64,000 bases of DNA from Solidesulfovibrio carbinoliphilus subsp. oakridgensis. Lineage in GTDB: Bacteria > Desulfobacterota > Desulfovibrionia > Desulfovibrionales > Desulfovibrionaceae. The notes below the pieces were generated by a model. The model searched no databases. It was not told where the DNA came from and saw only the letters and a program-made list of their open reading frames with translations. Where the stretch lies: positions 1,612,001 to 1,676,000 of the forward strand of contig NZ_CM001368.1 of the NCBI RefSeq assembly GCF_000177215.2, written 5' to 3'. Every line of letters begins with the position of its first letter. The first letter of the stretch is position 1. The position numbers and the translations under genes were made by a program. Positions 23,273 through 31,042 of this stretch are shown here, piece after piece.

Positions 23273-25360
23273 TCAGGGCACCTGGGGCTGGAACGGGGCC
23301 ACAAACGGCGTGGGCCGCCGTTCCGCCACCTGCCGGGCCGGGACCGGGGCCTTGCCCGTCCGCCTGACCTTGCCCTCGCCGAGGTCCGTGTAAAAGGTCG
23401 TGCCGGCCGGGTAGCCCCCGACGAGGGCGGCCTGGCCGGCCAGTTCGGCCGGCAGCGCGGCCAGGGCCTCCCCGGCCGCGTCCCGGTTCGGGAAAAGGGC
23501 CGGCAGCACCACCTCGACGCGAAGGCCGGCGCCAGGGTGGCCGGTGCAGTAGAGGGAAAGGGCCAGCCCGAACTTTTCCTTCCATTTGGCGATGGAGGCG
23601 AAACCCTCTTCCAGGTCCGCGACCCCGGCCACCTTGACCAGATAGGAGCCGGCCGGCGGGGCCTTGGCCGCCAGGGCCGGGTAGACGACGGCGTCGCCGG
23701 CCCGCACCCGCTCGAAGTCGAGTCCGGGATTGGCCTTGGCCAGCTGGGCGAGCACCTGCCGGCCGCCGTTGCCGTAGAGTTTGTTGGCCAGCCGGCTGAC
23801 GGTCCAGCCGGGGCGCACCACGCAGGTGCCGAGGGTTTCGGGCGCTGCCTCGGCCGGCCGGGCGTCGGCCGCTGCGGCGTTGCCGGCCCCTTCGGCGGCG
23901 ATGACGATGACCTGCTCGGGAGCGTCGGGCGGGAAGGCGGCCGTGGCCAGGTCCAGGGCCGCGCCGAGCCCCTGCCGGGACAAGGGGGCCGTGGCCCGGG
24001 ACGGGCCGGCCGTTTCGGCCGGGACGGCGGCGGCGGCGTCCGGAGCCGGCCGGCGGGAGGCCGCAGCCGCCGGACGGGGCACGGTCTCGGCTCGCAGGGC
24101 CCAAGCCGTGAACCGCTGCCCGGGCGTGGCCGGCGCGGCCTCGGCCCTTTCCGACGCCGGCTCCGGCCGGGCCGCCACGTCCGCTTCGGCTGCCCGGGCC
24201 GCCGGAACGCTCTCGGCCGTCTGGCCCGTCGCGGCGGGCTCGGCCACCTCCGCCTCCTCCCAGGAGCCGTCCACGGAGACCCCGTCCATGCCTGGCGCGG
24301 TTTCCTCGGGCGCCTGGGGAGTCCCGGCCGGCTCCTGGAGGAAGGACGCAACCGGAAGCGACGCCTTGGGCGCCAGGGAAGCGGCCGAACCGCCTTCGAG
24401 GGCGGCCGTGGCCCGGAGCAAAAGGCCAAGGGCCGTCTGTCGCGCCCCGGGCAGGCCGGGGCCGTGGAAAAGCAGGCCGGCCAGGGCCGCCGCGCCCAGG
24501 GTCCCGGCCACGGCCGCCGGACGCAGCCAGGCCCGGGCCCCGCCGCGCGACTGCCGGGCCGCCCGGCCGACCAGGCCCCAGCCGATGCGGGGTTTGCCGA
24601 AACCCACGGCCAGCAGCATGGACAGGTGGCAAAGGCGCACGATCTTTCGCGGGTAGCCCCGGGTCAGCCGGTGGATGCGGCGCAGGGCCAGGGGGGTGAA
24701 GACGGGTGGGACGAGCCCGTCTGGCGTGCAAAGGGCCAGACGGGTCTCGATCATGCGTCGGGTCTCCCCGCGGTCGAGCGGCAGGAGGCGGTAGCGGAAG
24801 TTCACCCGGTCGTCGAGGTTGGGCCGGGCGGCCAGCACGTCCTCGAACTCGGTCTGGGCGAAGATTACGATCTGCAGGAGCTTGTGGGTGTTGGTCTCGA
24901 CGTTTAAGAGTTCGCGCAAAAGCTCCAGGCACTCGGGCGTCATCTTTTGCCCCTCGTCCACGATCAGGGCCACGATGCGGTCCCCCTCGCCCCGGGCCGA
25001 AAGCCCGGCCTTGAGCGTCTCGCGCAAAAGACCGGCGTCGTCCGCGGCCTCGCCGCCGTCGAGCCCGAAAAGTCGGGACAGGGCCTTTAGGAAATCAAGC
25101 GGCGTGGGCTGGTAGGGATCGTCCAGGAAATGGACCTCGACGCTCCCGTCCTCGGCCAGCAGGCGGGCCAGTTCGCGGCCAAGGGTGGTCTTGCCCGTGC
25201 CCACCTCGCCAAGGACGACATTGAGGCCGCGGCGCAGGCGCACCGCGATCTCCATGTGCTGCAGGCACTCCAGGTGGGTCCTGGCCCGGTAGAGAAGGTC
25301 CGGGTCCGGCGAATTGGAAAACGGCTCCCGCAACAGTCCAAGGGCCTTATAATAGCTCAT
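23273..25360 (-). CDS. mshM: ExeA/MshM-type AAA ATPase with LysM- and SPOR-like C-terminus
   Basis: This 695-residue protein begins MSYYKALGLLREPFSNSPDP, the family start of ExeA/GspA-type ATPases. Walker A is GEVGTGKT at 51-58 and Walker B IVALIVDEGQ. A membrane segment lies near 280-300, then a long Ala/Pro/Glu-rich linker, a LysM-like stretch (VRPGWTVSRLANKLYGNGGR) near 535-580 and a C-terminal SPOR-like region. ExeA proteins help secretins cross the wall; the peptidoglycan-binding C-terminus fits that. Usual length is 300-550, so this one is long. It is placed after the secretin gene, as in MSHA clusters, and could also replace the missing TPR protein MshN. Confidence 0.88.
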   Translation of the reverse strand: MSYYKALGLLREPFSNSPDPDLLYRARTHLECLQHMEIAVRLRRGLNVVLGEVGTGKTTLGRELARLLAEDGSVEVHFLDDPYQPTPLDFLKALSRLFGLDGGEAADDAGLLRETLKAGLSARGEGDRIVALIVDEGQKMTPECLELLRELLNVETNTHKLLQIVIFAQTEFEDVLAARPNLDDRVNFRYRLLPLDRGETRRMIETRLALCTPDGLVPPVFTPLALRRIHRLTRGYPRKIVRLCHLSMLLAVGFGKPRIGWGLVGRAARQSRGGARAWLRPAAVAGTLGAAALAGLLFHGPGLPGARQTALGLLLRATAALEGGSAASLAPKASLPVASFLQEPAGTPQAPEETAPGMDGVSVDGSWEEAEVAEPAATGQTAESVPAARAAEADVAARPEPASERAEAAPATPGQRFTAWALRAETVPRPAAAASRRPAPDAAAAVPAETAGPSRATAPLSRQGLGAALDLATAAFPPDAPEQVIVIAAEGAGNAAAADARPAEAAPETLGTCVVRPGWTVSRLANKLYGNGGRQVLAQLAKANPGLDFERVRAGDAVVYPALAAKAPPAGSYLVKVAGVADLEEGFASIAKWKEKFGLALSLYCTGHPGAGLRVEVVLPALFPNRDAAGEALAALPAELAGQAALVGGYPAGTTFYTDLGEGKVRRTGKAPVPARQVAERRPTPFVAPFQPQVP

Positions 25361-25378
25361 GGCGGACTCCTTTGCTTC

Positions 25379-27283
25379 TTACGGCCGCGAGGCAGCGGCC
25401 ATGGCCACGGGCGGCTCGATGACGCCGGCCACCGGCGGCACGGGCGCGACGGGTTTTTCCTGCAAAATGACCGGGGTGATGAAGATGAGCATCTCTTCCC
25501 GGTGGATGTCGGAACTTTTGGCCTTAAACGCCCAGCCGAGCCCCGGGATGTCGCGCAGGAAGGGCACCCCGGAGTTGGCGTCGGTCACGGTGTCGCGGGT
25601 GAGTCCGGAGATGACGATGGTGTCCCCGTCCTCGACCACCAGGTTGGACTGGGTCTCGCGCTTGTAGATGGGCGGGTTGCCCTGGACCCAGTTGCCCTGG
25701 TTGGGATCGACCTGGTCGTCTTTCACCACGATCTTCATGCGCAGGTTGCTGCCGTCCACCACGTGGGGCAGCATTTCGAGCTTCAGGGTGGCGTGGGCGA
25801 ACTGGACGTTGGTGCCGTTTTGCGAGGTGGAGACGTAGGGGATGTCCTTGCCGTTCTCCACAAAGGCCGACAGGTTTTCCATGGTGGTGATGGTCGGGCT
25901 CGAAAGGATCTTGATCTTGTTCTCCTCGGCCAGGGCCGTCAGCTGCGCTTCGAGCACGTTTTCGCCGATCTTGCCGAAAAGGAAATTGAGTCCGGTGCCG
26001 GCCGCGCCAAGGCCCGTGGCGGCCGAGGTCAGGTTGGCCGGATTGTTGATGGCGAACCCCTGGCCCGAGGTGCCGCCGCCGAAAATGGGCGTCATGTTGT
26101 TGGTGGTGGTCGTGCTGGCGTTGCCGCCGTTGGCGGCCGTGGTCGTCGAGGCCATGGTGGTGCCGGCCGTGCCGCCGGTGGTGGTCGTGCTGCCGTTGTT
26201 GGCCCCGGTCGAGCCCGAGGTGGTGGTGGAGGCGATGGTTCCGGCCTGGGCCGGCGACAGCTGGAAATTGGAGTTTTTCAGCAGCCCGCCCCACTGCACG
26301 CCGAGCTGCTGGGCCGTGTCCCGGTCGGTCTGGACGATGAAGGCCTTGAGCTTGACCTGGGGACGCGGCTTGTCGAGCTGCTCGATCAGGGCCACCAGCT
26401 TTTCGGCGTCGGCCTGGGGGGCCTGGATGATGATGGAATTGCTGTGCTGGTCCGGCACCACCGAGCAGTTGAGCTGGCCTGGCCGGCGCGGCCCGCCCGC
26501 GCCGTGGATCTTTATGGTGTCGTCCGTGGCGCTGGTCGGCGTGATGTCCCGGAGCGTCTGGCCGGGCTGGGCCCCCTGCTTGTTCTCCTGTCCGCCCGGC
26601 ATGGCCGTGGACGCGGACCCGCACATGCTCGACAGCGTGGCGTAGATCTTGGAGAGCTCCGCGTAATTGATCTCGACCCGGGCCGTGGCATAGGGTTCGA
26701 GTTCCTTGGCCCGGACCGATTCGGCCGCCATCCTGTTCTTGGCTTCCTTGAGCTTTTGCTGCTGCTCCATGTCGGCCAGGGTCAGGACCCGGATGATGTC
26801 GCCTTCCACGGAATAGGCCAGCCCGTTTGACGACAAAAGGCTCGTGAACGTCTCGTCCCAGGGGGCTTCCACCACATTGACGTTGACCTTGAGCCCCTTT
26901 TCCTGGCCGGCCCCGGTCGATCCCGGGATGGAGGAGGACAGGACCACGTTCTGGTTGGCGGCCCGGGCCATGGCCCGGACCACGGCCACGAGGTCGGTGT
27001 CGTACATCCGAAGCGTCACCTTCTGCTTGGGCAGGGCCCGGGCCGGCTTGGCCTCGGCCTTTTCCTCCGGCCTGGCGGTGATGGCGGCCCTGGAAAATTC
27101 CACCTTGCGCGGATGGGGATTGGGCGAGAAGCCTTCCGATTTCTGGGCCTGGACATCCCAGTGCTCGATGAAGGCATCCTTCTGGGGCTTTTTCACGCAC
27201 CCCGCCGCCGCCAGACTGACGGCCAAAAGGCACGTCCCGCCCTTTTTCATCCACCCTCTCGCACCCATGAGCCGACCTCGCAT
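25379..27283 (-). CDS. mshL: MshL/GspD-type outer-membrane secretin (lipoprotein)
   Basis: This 634-residue protein has a lipoprotein signal with Cys29 (SLAAAGCVKK). N-domains follow (VTLRMYDTDLVAVVRAMAR, VNVVEAPWDETFTSLLSSNG), then the secretin domain: VLEAQLTALAEENKIKILSSP, ENGKDIPYVS, VEDGDTIVISGLTRD and FLRDIPGLGWAFK. Secretins form the outer-membrane channel for the pilus. A Ser/Thr/Gly/Asn-rich insert at about 370-425 is coded by low-complexity DNA at about 26090-26240. The start at 27283 has GGGAG upstream; another ATG at 27268 is also possible. Gene order and length fit the MSHA secretin MshL. Confidence 0.9.
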   Translation of the reverse strand: MRGRLMGARGWMKKGGTCLLAVSLAAAGCVKKPQKDAFIEHWDVQAQKSEGFSPNPHPRKVEFSRAAITARPEEKAEAKPARALPKQKVTLRMYDTDLVAVVRAMARAANQNVVLSSSIPGSTGAGQEKGLKVNVNVVEAPWDETFTSLLSSNGLAYSVEGDIIRVLTLADMEQQQKLKEAKNRMAAESVRAKELEPYATARVEINYAELSKIYATLSSMCGSASTAMPGGQENKQGAQPGQTLRDITPTSATDDTIKIHGAGGPRRPGQLNCSVVPDQHSNSIIIQAPQADAEKLVALIEQLDKPRPQVKLKAFIVQTDRDTAQQLGVQWGGLLKNSNFQLSPAQAGTIASTTTSGSTGANNGSTTTTGGTAGTTMASTTTAANGGNASTTTTNNMTPIFGGGTSGQGFAINNPANLTSAATGLGAAGTGLNFLFGKIGENVLEAQLTALAEENKIKILSSPTITTMENLSAFVENGKDIPYVSTSQNGTNVQFAHATLKLEMLPHVVDGSNLRMKIVVKDDQVDPNQGNWVQGNPPIYKRETQSNLVVEDGDTIVISGLTRDTVTDANSGVPFLRDIPGLGWAFKAKSSDIHREEMLIFITPVILQEKPVAPVPPVAGVIEPPVAMAAASRP

Positions 27284-27324
27284 AGAACTCTCCCTCGTGC
27301 CGCGCCGGCACATCCCGGCCGCCG

Positions 27325-27798
27325 TTACCGGGAGTCCTGGCCCTCGGCCTGGACCGTGACCTGCTGCCCGCTGCCCAGATTTTCCAGGACCACCTGGTCC
27401 GGGGTGATCGAAAACACTTTGTAGATGCCGCCATCCAGCGGGTCGCCGGCCTGGTACTCCATGCCGTCGAGGACGGCCAGCCGGCCCGTGCCGAGTTCGA
27501 CGTAGCCGGTGTAGCGCGGCAGGACCGTGGGTTTGGCCACCTCGCGCCCGGTCAGCGGCCGGTCGTAAAAGGCCGCCTCCCGCCATTTCCGGTCGATGGC
27601 CGCCAGCACCGCCACCTCGTGGGGGCCCAGGGCCGCGTCCTGGATGGATTTGAGCATGGTCGCGGCCTTGGCGGCCTCGCCCGCCGCCGGACGCTGCGGC
27701 GGCGCCACGGGCGGGGTCTTGTCTCCAAGGAGCGTCACGAGCCCGATGACCGCCACCACGGCCGTTGCCGCCAGAAGGATCTTTTCACGCCGGCTCAT
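27325..27798 (-). CDS. PilP/GspC/MshK-like pilus assembly protein
   Basis: This 157-residue protein has one N-terminal membrane helix (residues about 7-25). A Pro-rich linker follows, then a small beta-rich domain (YTGYVELGTGRLAVLDGMEY, VFSITPDQVVLENLGSG) typical of the GspC-HR/PilP domain that contacts the secretin. It belongs between the PilO-like gene (27 bases upstream) and the secretin gene (41 bases downstream), as MshK does. Sequence resemblance is weak, so the assignment depends mainly on the architecture and position. Confidence 0.78.
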   Translation of the reverse strand: MSRREKILLAATAVVAVIGLVTLLGDKTPPVAPPQRPAAGEAAKAATMLKSIQDAALGPHEVAVLAAIDRKWREAAFYDRPLTGREVAKPTVLPRYTGYVELGTGRLAVLDGMEYQAGDPLDGGIYKVFSITPDQVVLENLGSGQQVTVQAEGQDSR

Positions 27799-27825
27799 TG
27801 CCCACGCTCCCTGCCCTGCCGCCCG

Positions 27826-28359
27826 TCATCGGACGGCCAGCCAGCATTTCACCGTGTACTCGCGCCCATCCCGGTCCACCGCGGTGGTCAGGGATTCGAC
27901 CTTGACCAGGGGGCCGTACCGGCCAAGGGCCAGCAAGAATTCCCGAAAGGCATCGGCCGGACCGACGAGGCCGAGCCTGACCGCCACCAGCCCGTTGCGG
28001 GTGACCGAGGACGGGTCCGGCGAAACCCGGTTGACCCGCAGCCCGAGCGGCGCGGCCAGACCGTCCATGATCCCGGCCAGCCGGCCCACTTCGGCCAGGG
28101 GCAGCCGCTCGCCGCCGCCGACCGGACCGACGGACGGCAACCCGGCCTGGGCATCCTTGAGCGACTGGGCCACGGGCAAAAGCTGGCGGCGCAGCTCCAG
28201 GTTGGCCCGCAGCTGCCCGATCTGGTGCCGCAGGGCCTCGGCCTCGCGGGTGTCGGGGATGATGAAGACGGCCACGAACCCCACGGCAATGACCGCACCG
28301 GCGACGAGCACGGCCAGGGTGCGGGCAGGCAGGCGATTTTTGAGTTCCGCAAGCGTCAT
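27826..28359 (-). CDS. PilO/GspM/MshJ-like pilus assembly protein
   Basis: This 177-residue bitopic inner-membrane protein has a single helix (about 13-35) and a short coiled-coil (REAEALRHQIGQLRANLELR). A ferredoxin-like periplasmic domain follows, ending in VKVESLTTAVDRDGREYTV. PilO/GspM proteins dimerise and join the platform to the secretin. It begins 3 bases after the PilM-PilN fusion gene, so the genes are tightly coupled. MshJ is the positional match. Confidence 0.8.
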   Translation of the reverse strand: MTLAELKNRLPARTLAVLVAGAVIAVGFVAVFIIPDTREAEALRHQIGQLRANLELRRQLLPVAQSLKDAQAGLPSVGPVGGGERLPLAEVGRLAGIMDGLAAPLGLRVNRVSPDPSSVTRNGLVAVRLGLVGPADAFREFLLALGRYGPLVKVESLTTAVDRDGREYTVKCWLAVR

Positions 28360-28362
28360 GGC

Positions 28363-30426
28363 CTAGCTCTCCGGCACCGAAAGGCCGATGACGAACCGCA
28401 GCCCGGTGGCGCCGCCGTCAAGGGCTTCGAGTTCGCTTTTTTTGACGGAAACGTCCTCGAAGAGCGGCGAGTTCTCGAGGGCCACCACGTAGCTGGCCAG
28501 CATGGAGTCGAAAAGCCTGGAATCGCCCGTGACCATGCCCTCGATCACCAGCCGGGCCGAGGCCTTGGCCTCCTTGGCCGGTTGTGCGCCCCCGGCCGCC
28601 GGCCTGGCCGATTCGACGGGCGGGCCGAACTCGGCGGTCAGGTTGCCGAGGCCCACACCCTGGGGAGCCAGGGCCAGGGCCTCGCCCCAGACGCCGACGG
28701 CCCGGTTGCGGGCGGCGTAGGCGTGCAGGGCCTTGCGCCGGTCCTGCAGCTCGCCGCTCATCCGGGTCAGGGTGGCCATGTCCGAGGTGCCGCCGAGGGC
28801 GGCCAGTTCGCCGGCCAGCCCGTCCCGCTCCCGGGCCAGGGTACGGCGCGTGGACGCGGCGCTGACGGAAAAAATCGCCATGGCCGCCAGCACCACGGCC
28901 AGGCTCACCAGGCTCCACTGCTCCAGACGGCGCGACGCGTTGACCGTGGCCTTTTCCCGGTAGGTGAACAGCGCGTTCGGCGTCACGTCCGGATCGGAAA
29001 AAGCCAGCCCCAGGGCCTGGGTGTAGACGGAACCGGGGATCGGCGGGCCGCCCATGGCCGGGCTCTCCAGGACGCGCCCGGCCATGGGATCGAGCGGCGA
29101 GCAGGGCAGGCCGGCCTGCTCGCCGATGTAGGCGACGAAAAGCCGGCTGGCGCCGAGGAGGCCCGACACGGTCAGGTGCGAGACCGCCTCGTAGCCGAGC
29201 GATTCCCGGTAGTGCTTGAGCGTCATCTCCACCTGCCGCACCAGCCGCGAGGCCACGGGTTCGAGCATGGCCATGACCTCTTCCGGGCCGAGCCCCTGGC
29301 CGGGATGGCAGTCGTCGAGGTGGTCGCAGCCGTAGAGGATGCTCTCGAAGACCTCCCGGGCGTGGGCCGGAGTCACGGCCGGTCCGGCCGCCGGAGCCGG
29401 GCCGGGCGTATCGGCCGGATCGAACGGGCCGGGCGGAGCGGAGGACTGGGCCGCAGCCGGCTCGGGATCGAGTTCCAGCACCAGCCCCGAATCCTCGGTC
29501 CCGGACGCGTCAAGGTCGAGGACCGCCGCCCCGTCCAGCCCCGGGGCCAGGGACATGCCGCGGTCCGAGGGCGGGGGCGGCGAGACGGCCAGGGCCGTCT
29601 CCAGGGCCTCCTGCACGGCCTGCTCCATGCCGGACATGGACGTCTTGATGACGCGCATGAACATCAGGTTGCCGTTGCTGAAAATCTCCAGGCGCGACCA
29701 ATTCTGCCCCACGTGGAGGTTGGCCGTGGCTCCGCCCGCTCCCGGCACGATGCGGCGGCGAAAGAAATTCTGGTGGGCGAACGGTTCGAGCGTCAGTCCG
29801 GCCAGGGGGAACCCGGCCCGGGCGAAGTCGGCGCGCACCACGGCCACGGCCTCGCGCGGCGCGGTGTAGGCCATGGCCCCGATCCGGGTCGTTCCCTTCT
29901 CGGCCACCTCGCCCCGGCGCTCGAAATCGAAGATGACCGAGCCTTCGTCAAAGGCCATGTCCTTCTTGGCCGTCCAGAAGACGGCGTTGTCCACCTGCCG
30001 GGACGGCACCTTGGGGATGGTCACGAACTGGAGGTTGGCCCGGGCGCTCTGGGCTGCGGCCCAGATGCGCGGCAGGGGGCCGGGACCGCACAGGTCCGAC
30101 AGAGTGCGCCGCAAGAGGGCCACGAATTCCGGGCTTCCCGGCGCGACCCCCTCGGGCACGGGGGCGATGGCCGTGCCGAGGACTTCGAAGCCGGCGTCCT
30201 GGCCCCGGATCTTGACACACGTCAGCTGGGCCTGGGAGATGTCCACGCCGACATGGACGACCTTGGGCCGGGAGAACCGGCCCCAGAACGGGTTGGCCTC
30301 CCCTGTCCCGTTCGGCGAGCCGGCAGGCGATCCAACGGAACGCTCCCCTGCGGCCGCTCCCGGGCCGGAACGCCGGATCAGCTCCAAAAGCCGCTGGTTC
30401 GGCGTGGGTTTGCTCTCCTTGGCCAT
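28363..30426 (-). CDS. PilM-PilN fusion-like pilus assembly protein (MshI/GspL-like)
   Basis: This 687-residue protein has an actin-like PilM part (VVHVGVDISQAQLTCVKI near 55, and VPSRQVDNAVFWTAKKDM) from about 50 to 470. A low-complexity Pro/Ala insert sits near 300-345. A membrane helix near 505-520 and a PilN-like periplasmic domain with a coiled coil (RERDGLAGELAALGG) follow to the end. The joining of PilM and PilN in one chain resembles GspL and MshI. It recruits the ATPase to the inner-membrane platform. It is the first large gene of the pilus operon, 93 bases after the HTH gene. Confidence 0.82.
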   Translation of the reverse strand: MAKESKPTPNQRLLELIRRSGPGAAAGERSVGSPAGSPNGTGEANPFWGRFSRPKVVHVGVDISQAQLTCVKIRGQDAGFEVLGTAIAPVPEGVAPGSPEFVALLRRTLSDLCGPGPLPRIWAAAQSARANLQFVTIPKVPSRQVDNAVFWTAKKDMAFDEGSVIFDFERRGEVAEKGTTRIGAMAYTAPREAVAVVRADFARAGFPLAGLTLEPFAHQNFFRRRIVPGAGGATANLHVGQNWSRLEIFSNGNLMFMRVIKTSMSGMEQAVQEALETALAVSPPPPSDRGMSLAPGLDGAAVLDLDASGTEDSGLVLELDPEPAAAQSSAPPGPFDPADTPGPAPAAGPAVTPAHAREVFESILYGCDHLDDCHPGQGLGPEEVMAMLEPVASRLVRQVEMTLKHYRESLGYEAVSHLTVSGLLGASRLFVAYIGEQAGLPCSPLDPMAGRVLESPAMGGPPIPGSVYTQALGLAFSDPDVTPNALFTYREKATVNASRRLEQWSLVSLAVVLAAMAIFSVSAASTRRTLARERDGLAGELAALGGTSDMATLTRMSGELQDRRKALHAYAARNRAVGVWGEALALAPQGVGLGNLTAEFGPPVESARPAAGGAQPAKEAKASARLVIEGMVTGDSRLFDSMLASYVVALENSPLFEDVSVKKSELEALDGGATGLRFVIGLSVPES

Positions 30427-30519
30427 GTGTCGTCTCCCGCCTTCCGTTGCCGGCTACAGCCCCGGCCGCCTGTCCCGGCGAAGCGCCCGGGCATCCGGGC
30501 GTCCGCCCCAAACGCGTCC

Positions 30520-30705
30520 CTATCCTTGCAAGCGTGTCAAACGCACCACTTCGTCGTGGCTGATGCGCCAGCCCCGTCCGACCTTGACCCCGCGAAGGGT
30601 CCGGCCCCGGATGAACTTGCGCACCGTCTGGTCGCTGCACTTGAGCAGCCGGGCCACTTCCTGGACCGTGTAGGTCTCCTTGACCTCTCCTTGCTTCTCC
30701 TGCAT
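30520..30705 (-). CDS. Small excisionase/MerR-type HTH DNA-binding protein
   Basis: This 61-residue protein is a single DNA-binding domain: YTVQEVARLLKCSDQTVRKF followed by the basic wing IRGRTLRGVKVGRGWRIS. That pattern matches HTH_17/excisionase family proteins. AAGGAG is 9 bases before the ATG. An 18-base perfect palindrome lies at 30720-30737, between the probable promoter and this gene. It is the first gene upstream of the pilus operon. I infer an autoregulator or pilus regulator, but chromosomal excisionase-like domains have varied roles. Confidence 0.8.
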   Translation of the reverse strand: MQEKQGEVKETYTVQEVARLLKCSDQTVRKFIRGRTLRGVKVGRGWRISHDEVVRLTRLQG

Positions 30706-30719
30706 CGCATGACGCTCCT

Positions 30720-30737
30720 TATCGCTATGTAGCGATA
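30720..30737. promoter_or_regulatory. Perfect 18-bp palindrome upstream of the HTH/pilus operon (operator candidate)
   Basis: TATCGCTA-TG-TAGCGATA is a perfect inverted repeat of 8+8 bases around two bases. It lies 15 bases upstream of the ATG of the small HTH gene on the minus strand, overlapping the likely transcription start. A symmetric site of this length in that place is what a dimeric repressor would use. No second copy was found in the window. Confidence 0.65.
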
Positions 30738-30978
30738 CTTACGGTCGGCTCCGGCCAAAAAAAATTGCCCACGGCCCCGCGTCGCGTCCGCCCCGGCGTT
30801 CCACTTTGTGACTGCTGGCCTGTGACCGTTTCATTCCGTTAAACTCCCGGCGATCCTTCCCATCGCCCCCCTGCTGGAAAAACCCAGGGTTTGCGGCACT
30901 CTCTCCCAACAACAGAGGAGGCCGTGCCCCGAGCCTTACAAAAGCCGTGCCCGGCCGGAATCCCCCGCTTCCGGGCGA

Positions 30979-31008
30979 TTCCAATCCTCCGGGCATCCAT
31001 GCTAGGGT
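30979..31008 (+). promoter_or_regulatory. Weak promoter candidate for the pilT operon
   Basis: TTCCAA (30979-30984) and TAGGGT (31003-31008), preceded by TGC, are separated by 18 bases and lie 34 bases upstream of the PilT-like start codon. A similar TGCTAGGCT element precedes the gene at 39311. The match to the consensus is poor. Confidence 0.3.
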
Positions 31009-31042
31009 CCGCCATTCGCATACGACAAAACCTGGCGGTGCC

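Larger units (their letters stand above)
30706..31042. other. Divergent intergenic region between the pilus operon and pilT
   Basis: This 337-base gap holds the 18-base palindrome near its left end, an A8 run at about 30758-30765, and a weak plus-strand promoter candidate near its right end. No reading frame with recognisable content and no RNA gene was seen. It is the natural place for control of both pilus transcription units. Confidence 0.6.

Noticed and set aside
10486-30426. Type II secretion system instead of a pilus
   Set aside because: The order with PilM-PilN fusion, PilO and PilP types, an ExeA-like ATPase after the secretin, PilX-like proteins and neighbouring PilT/PilU ATPases fits MSHA pili better; some T2SS-like reading remains possible.
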